A program made the translations under genes and the position numbers. A stretch of DNA of 11,739 bases from Chitinophaga pinensis (GTDB lineage: Bacteria > Planctomycetota > Phycisphaerae > Phycisphaerales > SM1A02), in the NCBI GenBank assembly GCA_943329105.2, contig CALQCP020000046.1, positions 1 to 11,739 on the forward strand. Direction: 5' to 3'. This document shows, piece after piece, positions 7,283 through 11,739 of this stretch (within the stretch, counting starts at the first letter, position 1; each line of letters opens with the position of its first letter). A model generated the notes under the pieces. The model worked only from the letters and a program-made list of their open reading frames with translations. It ran no database searches and was not told where the DNA came from.

Positions 7283-7809
7283 ACGGCGTTTGCTATCGAT
7301 GCATGACTGCAGCACTCGTGGCAACCACCGTGCTGGCAAGCGTGTTCTCGACTGGGTGTTCAGTGTTTGCGCCGCCGCATTCCTCAGGCGGAATTCTGGT
7401 CATTGAAGTTCCTGCGGACAGTGGACCGGATGCAGTGGAAGCGGATCGTTCCACCCGTGAGGGGGAAATGAAGGTTGGTGAACGCCTTGAAGTCCGACTC
7501 GGTGCGTATGCGGGAACGGGTTTCGCATGGTCGCTGGCCGGTCCGGTTCCGGGCAACATGCAGATGACCACGGGTGACCCTGCTGGCAAAGTTGAGCCAG
7601 TGGCTGGTACGAAGGCCCGACCCGGTGGAGCCACCATGTCGACCTTTGGGATGACCGCGGTGGCACAGGGTGATGCGAAGATGCGCTTTGTTCTGATGCG
7701 GCCGTGGGAAACCGACGGCAAGCGCGAGGTTGCACGCACCATTGTGGTGGAGGTGGTGGTGAAGAACGCTCCAAATGCTGACGTGCACGCCACTGATCCG
7801 TTCAAGTGA
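7276..7809 (+). CDS. Chagasin-like (I42 family) protease-inhibitor lipoprotein
   Basis: This 177-aa predicted lipoprotein has a hydrophobic signal (A-A-L-V-A-T-T-V-L-A) followed by S-T-G-C, with lipidated Cys28. The mature domain resembles the I42 chagasin family of cysteine-protease inhibitors. It has V-G-E-R-L-E-V-R-L at 67-75, then a loop G-T-G-F-A-W (80-85) at the place of the family N-P-T-T-G-[YF]-x-W motif, P-G-G-A-T (116-120) at the second inhibitory loop, and R-P-W-E (142-145) at the third. The first loop lacks the usual N-P-T, so inhibition of papain-like enzymes is not assured. The C-terminus (about 160-177) is a short polar tail. The start overlaps the peroxiredoxin stop (ATG at 7276) with G-rich sequence 5 nt upstream; ATG 7303 is an alternative. 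It probably acts in the periplasm or at the outer membrane. No target protease is encoded in the window. Confidence 0.72.
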   Translation: MLNGVCYRCMTAALVATTVLASVFSTGCSVFAPPHSSGGILVIEVPADSGPDAVEADRSTREGEMKVGERLEVRLGAYAGTGFAWSLAGPVPGNMQMTTGDPAGKVEPVAGTKARPGGATMSTFGMTAVAQGDAKMRFVLMRPWETDGKREVARTIVVEVVVKNAPNADVHATDPFK

Positions 7810-7911
7810 GTTTGATGATTGCTGAGCGGCACCTGACCGGAGTGACGCCGGACGCCCGGGTTCACGCAGGATTGATCGCGTAAGAGGCAGCAATTGCACC
7901 GGTCTTCGTGA

Positions 7912-7917
7912 TACAAT
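7912..7917 (+). promoter_or_regulatory. Candidate -10 element for tRNA-Gly
   Basis: TACAAT lies 12 bases before the mature tRNA 5' end, which fits a sigma70-type -10 box with a very short leader. The matching -35 region is poor, so this rests mainly on position. Confidence 0.38.
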
Positions 7918-7929
7918 CCCGCTCTCTCT

Positions 7930-8001
7930 GCGGGAGTAGCTCAATGGCAGAGCAGCTGCCTTCCAAGCAGCAGGTTGCGGGTTCGAGTCCCGTCTCCCGC
8001 T
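7930..8001 (+). tRNA. tRNA-Gly (anticodon UCC)
   Basis: This is a complete 72-nt cloverleaf. The acceptor stem GCGGGAG pairs with CTCCCGC, followed by discriminator T. The D-arm is GCTC/GAGC, the anticodon stem GCTGC/GCAGC, and the loop CTTCCAA places TCC at 7962-7964. The variable loop is AGGTT. The T-arm is GCGGG/CCCGT with loop TTCGAGT. It reads GGA (and possibly GGG) glycine codons. CCA is not encoded, so it must be added after processing. U at the discriminator is normal for bacterial tRNA-Gly. RNase D starts 43 bp downstream on the same strand. Confidence 0.97.
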
Positions 8002-8011
8002 TTCACCAGCA

Positions 8012-8028
8012 CCGACCGTCACGGTTGG
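8012..8028 (+). other. Hairpin between tRNA-Gly and RNase D gene
   Basis: CCGACCG and CGGTTGG form a seven-pair stem (one G-T) with a TCA loop, 10 nt after the tRNA and 16 nt before the GTG start at 8045. There is no following T-run. It could be a processing boundary or a weak terminator. Confidence 0.35.
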
Positions 8029-8044
8029 GAATTGACCCCACGAC

Positions 8045-9370
8045 GTGAATTACCGCCGCAAGAAGCGCTCTCAGGAACACGAAGCAGCCGATCACAATCA
8101 CGGCGGGGCTTCACCGCGCGCGCCGCTTGATCATCCCTTGGTCTCCAAGGCGGTTGCCGAGGTGATTACCACGCCCGAGGCACTAGCGGTACTGATCGCT
8201 GACATTCGTTCTCATCCCGTGGTCGCGTACGACACAGAATTCATCGGCGAAGAGAGTTTCTATCCCAAGCTGTGCTTGGTGCAGGTGGCAACGCCCACCG
8301 CGCTCGCATTGGTGGACCCGCTGCCATTCGAGGCTGCTGGACATGACCTCGGCGAGTTCTTCCGTTCGATCGCTGAGCCGGGGCGCACGATTCTTGTCCA
8401 TAGCGGCGATACCGATATTGACATTCTCCGTCGCGGAGCAGGCATTGAGCCGAGCGAGGTGTTCGACACGCAGGTCGCCGCTGCCTTGGCGTGGATGCCA
8501 TGGCCTTCGAGCCTGGGCACCGTGTTGGAGACGCTCACTGGCTACCGACTTGGCAAAGCGCACACGTTCACCAATTGGGATGCCCGACCACTCACGCCCG
8601 CTCAGCTTGGTTACGCGGCGGACGATGTGCGCTACATGCACTTGATTTGGCACGTGCTTTCGGAACGCCTCGCCACGCTTGGACGAAGCGACTGGGCCGC
8701 CAGTGAAAGCCGTGAACAGCTGCGAAGTACGGCATTTGACCCCGAAGGTCAATTGCGCCGCTTGCATCGCACTGAGCCACTGCGTGCCGGTCAGATGGCG
8801 GTTGCCCGTGCGTTGGTAACGCTGCGCTATGAACTCGCCCGTACGCACGACATGCCCGCGCGCGTGGTCCTACCAGATACCACCGTCATTGAACTCGCCA
8901 AGCGAAAGCCAACCGATCGGTCTGCCATCGGCAACATTTCCGGCATTCCGCGTCGGATCGCCTCAGCGCATGCTGAAGACATTGTGGCTGCGATCGCTGG
9001 CTGCAAAGCCGTGGCGGTTGACAATGACCCCGGCAATCCGCTGGCCGACGACATGCGGGTCCGTGCGGAAAGTGATCAGCTTTGGAATGCGTTGCAAGTG
9101 CGCTGTGCATCTACGGGCCTCGCCTCCAACCTGGTGGCGACCCGCGCCACATTCTCCCGCTGGTACTTCTCGGTGGTGGAGGCGCGCCGGCGCGGGGAAG
9201 CCCTCGGCTGCGGAGAGGGCGAGGCGCCGCTCTTTACTGGGGGTGACTGGCGCATCGAGGCAGTTGGTCATTGGCTTGAAGGATTTCTGAACGGAACTGA
9301 ACGCCTTGAATTGGTGTGGTCGCCGTCCGGAACGGTGGCGCCCGGTTTCTCACGCGCGCACGGCGTCTAA
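8045..9370 (+). CDS. rnd: Ribonuclease D (DEDDy 3'-5' exonuclease with HRDC domain)
   Basis: This 441-aa RNase D-type exonuclease would trim tRNA and other RNA 3' ends in the cytoplasm. The DEDDy domain spans about 38-210. ExoI is V-A-Y-D-T-E-F with D63 and E65, ExoII is H-S-G-D-T-D-I-D-I-L with D124 as the predicted metal ligand, and ExoIII is Y-A-A-D-D-V with Y190 and D194. The segment S-F-Y-P-K-L-C-L-V-Q-V is also typical. An HRDC-like helical domain follows (about 245-320). The C-terminal part (about 340-420) resembles the second helical domain of the family. Residues 1-34 are a basic, His-rich extension not usual in the family. The GTG start at 8045 has no clear SD; TTG 8138 and GTG 8162 are in-frame alternatives that would start nearer the domain. 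Its position directly after a tRNA gene agrees with a tRNA-processing role. Confidence 0.93.
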   Translation: MNYRRKKRSQEHEAADHNHGGASPRAPLDHPLVSKAVAEVITTPEALAVLIADIRSHPVVAYDTEFIGEESFYPKLCLVQVATPTALALVDPLPFEAAGHDLGEFFRSIAEPGRTILVHSGDTDIDILRRGAGIEPSEVFDTQVAAALAWMPWPSSLGTVLETLTGYRLGKAHTFTNWDARPLTPAQLGYAADDVRYMHLIWHVLSERLATLGRSDWAASESREQLRSTAFDPEGQLRRLHRTEPLRAGQMAVARALVTLRYELARTHDMPARVVLPDTTVIELAKRKPTDRSAIGNISGIPRRIASAHAEDIVAAIAGCKAVAVDNDPGNPLADDMRVRAESDQLWNALQVRCASTGLASNLVATRATFSRWYFSVVEARRRGEALGCGEGEAPLFTGGDWRIEAVGHWLEGFLNGTERLELVWSPSGTVAPGFSRAHGV

Positions 9371-9400
9371 TTTCAGGGTTGGACGGTAGACTTTTTCGTT

Positions 9401-10180
9401 ATGACTCTGAACCACTCGACCCCGGCTCGAATCTCGTCGCTCAAGTCCGTCATTTCTGGAAGCATGTTCGTAAGAATGTGCCCGGTGTTATTGCTGGGAG
9501 CGGCCGCACTGTTTGTGCCGGCATGCGGCACCAGTTATACATATGCCTATGGGGACGGATCGGGTGGATATCCATATGACTGGAAGGTCCTTCTGAAGGG
9601 CGACAGTTTGGAAGCTTGGAAGGTGTTTCCGAGCGAGACCAAGGGTGATCCAGCGGCCACCTGGACAGCGAAGAACAACTTGCTCTTCTGCTCGGGAACT
9701 CCAGCGGGCTACATCGCCACTGTGGCCGAATACACCAACTTTGAATTGGAACTCGAGTGGTGCTTTGATCCTTCGAAGGGCGCTGGAAACAGCGGCGTGC
9801 TTCTGCGCGTGCAACAGAAGGATGAGATCTGGCCAAAGAGCATCGAAGCGCAGTTGCAGTCGCGCCATGCGGGTGATATTTGGAACATCGGCGAATTCCC
9901 CGCGAAGGTGGATCCCGCGCGCACGCAGGGCCGGCACACCATTCGTATGGGCGAGTGCAACGAGGCACCGCTGGGCGTATGGAATCGCTACCGCATTGTG
10001 ATGAATGGCAGCCGATTGGAGATGTACGTGAACGGCGAACTGCAAAACGTTGCAACCGATGTTGCCGTTCTGCCTGGCCGCATCGCACTGCAGAGCGAGG
10101 GTTCGTACATCATGTTCCGCAATGTTCGCGTGCGCGAGTTGGGAACTGCCGCCAAGGGCACCACCGAGGCGGGTAAGTGA
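9401..10180 (+). CDS. DUF1080 (3-keto-disaccharide hydrolase-type) lipoprotein
   Basis: This 259-aa predicted lipoprotein has hydrophobic V-L-L-L-G-A-A-A-L-F-V followed by P-A-C, with candidate lipid Cys42. The rest is one DUF1080 domain (PF06439, concanavalin-like fold, about 58-248). It begins W-K-V-L-L-K-G-D-S-L-E-A-W-K-V, and includes G-A-G-N-S-G-V-L-L-R-V (127-137), W-P-K-S-I-E-A-Q-L-Q-S (144-154), A-G-D-I-W (157-161) and W-N-R-Y-R-I-V (194-200). The family is very numerous in planctomycetes, and some members hydrolyse 3-keto-glycosides. The start is uncertain. ATG 9401 leaves a 26-residue n-region; ATG 9464 or 9476 would give a normal signal peptide. A weak TTGGAC/TATGAC pair with a short 15-nt spacer straddles 9401, which would favour a later start. 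The stop overlaps the cupin GTG by 4 bp. Confidence 0.88.
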   Translation: MTLNHSTPARISSLKSVISGSMFVRMCPVLLLGAAALFVPACGTSYTYAYGDGSGGYPYDWKVLLKGDSLEAWKVFPSETKGDPAATWTAKNNLLFCSGTPAGYIATVAEYTNFELELEWCFDPSKGAGNSGVLLRVQQKDEIWPKSIEAQLQSRHAGDIWNIGEFPAKVDPARTQGRHTIRMGECNEAPLGVWNRYRIVMNGSRLEMYVNGELQNVATDVAVLPGRIALQSEGSYIMFRNVRVRELGTAAKGTTEAGK

Positions 10181-10653
10181 CGGCCGGGAACGCTCCGGGC
10201 GCGGCTGCTGCGGATATCGGCGCAAACGGTACGGGCATGGACGCGGACGCGTGCAGCGCTGCGCATGCTGTTCCTTCAAGCACCCTGCATATGGTTCGAC
10301 CCAATCCGGCCAACGCAGTGCCAGTGGCCATGGATGGCGTGAAGGACACGCGCATGGAAATCTTGGTCGGTCGCCAGCATGGCGCTCCCAACTTTGCCAT
10401 GCGACATTATGTTGTTGCTCCGGGCGGACACACGCCGCATCACGCGCACAATTACGAGCATGAAGTCATCGTCATTGATGGCGAAGCCGATGTCACCTAC
10501 GGAACCGCAACGCACCGGATCCGCAGTGGAGATGTTCTGTTCATCGCTCCGAATCAGATGCATCAGTTCCGCAATGTCGGTGCGGGACCGTTGCGGTTTC
10601 TGTGCATGGTGCCAACCAGCTTTGATTGCGGTAAGCCAACGCCGGGCTCTTGA
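10177..10653 (+). CDS. Cupin-domain protein
   Basis: This 158-aa single-domain cupin has the metal-binding motif 1 as G83...H89-A-H91-x4-E96 and motif 2 as G118...P125-x3-H129-x3-N133, giving the usual three-His/one-Glu set. The block G-A-P-N-F-A-M-R (69-76) and the ending L-R-F-L-C-M-V-P match the small stand-alone cupins of the TM1287 type. A role in sugar or small-molecule binding or isomerisation is possible; the substrate is unknown. The GTG start at 10177 overlaps the DUF1080 stop in GTGA and has GAGG 7 nt upstream, inside the previous gene, which supports coupled translation. This start adds about 38 Gly/Ala-rich residues; ATG 10291 is where similarity to relatives would begin but has no SD. 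It has no signal peptide, so it probably acts in the cytoplasm. Confidence 0.88.
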   Translation: MTAGNAPGAAAADIGANGTGMDADACSAAHAVPSSTLHMVRPNPANAVPVAMDGVKDTRMEILVGRQHGAPNFAMRHYVVAPGGHTPHHAHNYEHEVIVIDGEADVTYGTATHRIRSGDVLFIAPNQMHQFRNVGAGPLRFLCMVPTSFDCGKPTPGS

Positions 10654-10756
10654 GTGGAGCGGGCGCGGGCGTCACTTACCCGACTTGGGCCAGCGTCGCG
10701 CGTGTGATCACGCTTGAACGCCTAACGAACAGCTGAGCCAACCATGTCTAAAAACG

Positions 10757-10790
10757 AACGCGGCGGCAGGACGAATCCTGCCGCCGCGTT
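10757..10790 (-). terminator. Strong intrinsic terminator between convergent genes
   Basis: A perfect 15-bp inverted repeat (10757-10771 and 10776-10790) with a four-base loop, very GC-rich. On the minus strand it is followed by CG and five T, so it is best placed to end the OmpA-like gene. On the plus strand it is followed only by TCAATT, so it may also stop cupin transcription but less well. Confidence 0.9.
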
Positions 10791-10833
10791 TCAATTGCGC
10801 GTTGCGACCTTCAGGGCTGATCGCATCGAGCGA

Positions 10834-11724
10834 TCACTTCGTAGGCGTTTCGTCTTCCACGGGCGCAGCCTTCGTCGGCGCAGCCTTCGGCGTGGTTGCC
10901 TTGGTGGCAACCGGAGCCTCAGCTGGCGTACGGTCTTCGCTGGAAGTATCCAATGCCATGTCAACAGAGAGCGGCGTGAGATACAACTCGACGCGACGGT
11001 TCTCCGAGGAGCCCTTCGCCGAATTGATCACCACCGGACGGTATTCGCCGTAGCCAGCGATCTGGAAACGACCAGCACTGACGTTGTCCTTGACCAGGGC
11101 GTTACGCAGGCTTGCCGAACGGTAAACCGAAAGCATGAGGTTGGTGCCGTACTTCGCCTTGGTGCGAACCAAGGGCGTGTTGTCGGTGTGACCAACGACC
11201 TTGACTTCAAACTTGGAGGCCAAGTTGGAGTTCAGGATGTCAGCAAGCTTGGCAAGAACAGTTGAAGCACCTGGCTTCAGCTGATCGCTGCCAGAGTCGA
11301 ACGTGAAGTCGTTCTTGAAACGAAGCATTCCCGTGCGAGCATCGAAGTCAAAGACAGTGGTGTGCTCGCGCTGCAGGTCCGTGAGTTCCCTGGTGAGGTC
11401 ATCAGGAAGCTGATTGACTTCGAGCATGGCGAGCTGCCTCTTGAGCTCGTCATACTTCTTGGCCCAAGCTTCCATGTCGCCGCCGCCGTCGGCGATCCGC
11501 TTCTGCAGTTCGTCAAGGTCTGCCATCGTGGCGGCGATCTGCGTGCGCAGACGATCCTCGTTGGCGCGAGCAGTTGATAGCTCGTTCTGTGTCGTGAGCA
11601 GTTGTTGCTCTTGACCCTTGTAAGAGGTGAGTAGATCGTTGTATTTCTGCTCTGGAACGCAGCCCGTTACAAGAAGGGCAGTACCGATTAGCAGACCACT
11701 CGTCATCCATGCGCGCTTCGTCAT
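10834..11724 (-). CDS. OmpA-family peptidoglycan-binding lipoprotein
   Basis: This 296-aa predicted lipoprotein has a signal peptide ending L-L-V-T-G-C with lipidated Cys22. A helical, Gln/Glu/Lys-rich region (about 26-120), likely a coiled coil, separates the anchor from an OmpA C-terminal domain (about 125-250). Visible family residues are F-D-S-G-S-D (142-147), G-H-T-D-N-T-P with D181, R202 in L-S-V-Y-R-S-A (the usual Asp/Arg pair that grips diaminopimelate), and E-N-R-R-V-E-L (241-247). It should tether the outer membrane to peptidoglycan. The last 45 residues are a Thr/Pro/Ala/Lys-rich tail, unusual after this domain. The start is clear: GGGAGG lies 6 nt upstream of the ATG, the best SD in the window. 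Transcription converges on the cupin gene and ends at the 15-bp-stem terminator. Confidence 0.94.
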   Translation of the reverse strand: MTKRAWMTSGLLIGTALLVTGCVPEQKYNDLLTSYKGQEQQLLTTQNELSTARANEDRLRTQIAATMADLDELQKRIADGGGDMEAWAKKYDELKRQLAMLEVNQLPDDLTRELTDLQREHTTVFDFDARTGMLRFKNDFTFDSGSDQLKPGASTVLAKLADILNSNLASKFEVKVVGHTDNTPLVRTKAKYGTNLMLSVYRSASLRNALVKDNVSAGRFQIAGYGEYRPVVINSAKGSSENRRVELYLTPLSVDMALDTSSEDRTPAEAPVATKATTPKAAPTKAAPVEDETPTK

Positions 11725-11730
11725 AGGGAT

Positions 11731-11736
11731 CCTCCC
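11731..11736 (-). promoter_or_regulatory. Ribosome binding site of the OmpA-like gene
   Basis: GGGAGG on the minus strand, 6 nt before the ATG at 11724. It is notable because most other genes here lack a recognisable SD, suggesting this gene is strongly translated. Confidence 0.8.
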
Positions 11737-11739
11737 AAA

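Noticed and set aside
7384..8022. Minus-strand open frame covering the tRNA (contains R-R-D-S-N-P-Q-P and A-L-P-L-S-Y-S-R)
   Set aside because: This is the well-known spurious protein produced by reading a tRNA gene backwards; it also overlaps the I42 lipoprotein.
10700..10713. GCGTG-TGAT-CACGC hairpin after the cupin as a terminator
   Set aside because: It has five pairs and only two T afterwards; the perfect 15-bp stem 44 bp on is a far better candidate.

Overview
The window looks like chromosomal DNA from a planctomycete, most likely a Phycisphaerae-type bacterium. This rests on two large secreted, cysteine-rich, multi-domain proteins that end in a paired EF-hand tag (D-x-N-x-D-G-x-V-x-G-x-D-L-G-x-L-L-G-x-W-G), a DUF1080-type lipoprotein, several non-ATG starts and mostly weak Shine-Dalgarno (SD) sequences. 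The sequence is fairly GC-rich. I see no phage, transposon, CRISPR array or rRNA. Taxonomy is inferred from protein style, not from a marker gene.

Layout, left to right: (1) the 5' part of a TPR-like lipoprotein gene on the minus strand runs off the left edge; it lacks an ATG and is easily missed. (2) Divergent from it is a 491-aa AMP-forming acyl-CoA synthetase (437-1912, +). (3) Two tandem minus-strand genes (1990-3813 and 3933-6458) encode secreted mosaic proteins. They are built from a shared kit: a 43-residue nine-cysteine module, a PPC-like beta domain, a repeated beta-sandwich unit with S-T-C-G and C-N-D-D motifs, and a dockerin-like C-terminal tag. (4) A plus-strand run follows: peroxiredoxin (6815-7282) overlapping by 7 bp a chagasin-like (I42) inhibitor lipoprotein (7276-7809), tRNA-Gly(UCC) (7930-8001), an RNase D (8045-9370), and a DUF1080 lipoprotein (9401-10180) overlapping by 4 bp a cupin (10177-10653). 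(5) A convergent minus-strand OmpA-like lipoprotein (10834-11724) ends at a perfect 15-bp-stem terminator.

Much of the window serves the cell envelope: three lipoproteins and one partial one, plus two exported proteins. The peroxiredoxin/inhibitor pair and the DUF1080/cupin pair look translationally coupled. tRNA-Gly next to RNase D puts a tRNA substrate beside a probable tRNA 3'-end trimming enzyme. The least described feature is the strictly spaced nine-cysteine module and its re-use in the two tandem exported proteins. No partner such as a cohesin, sortase or protease target is present in the window.
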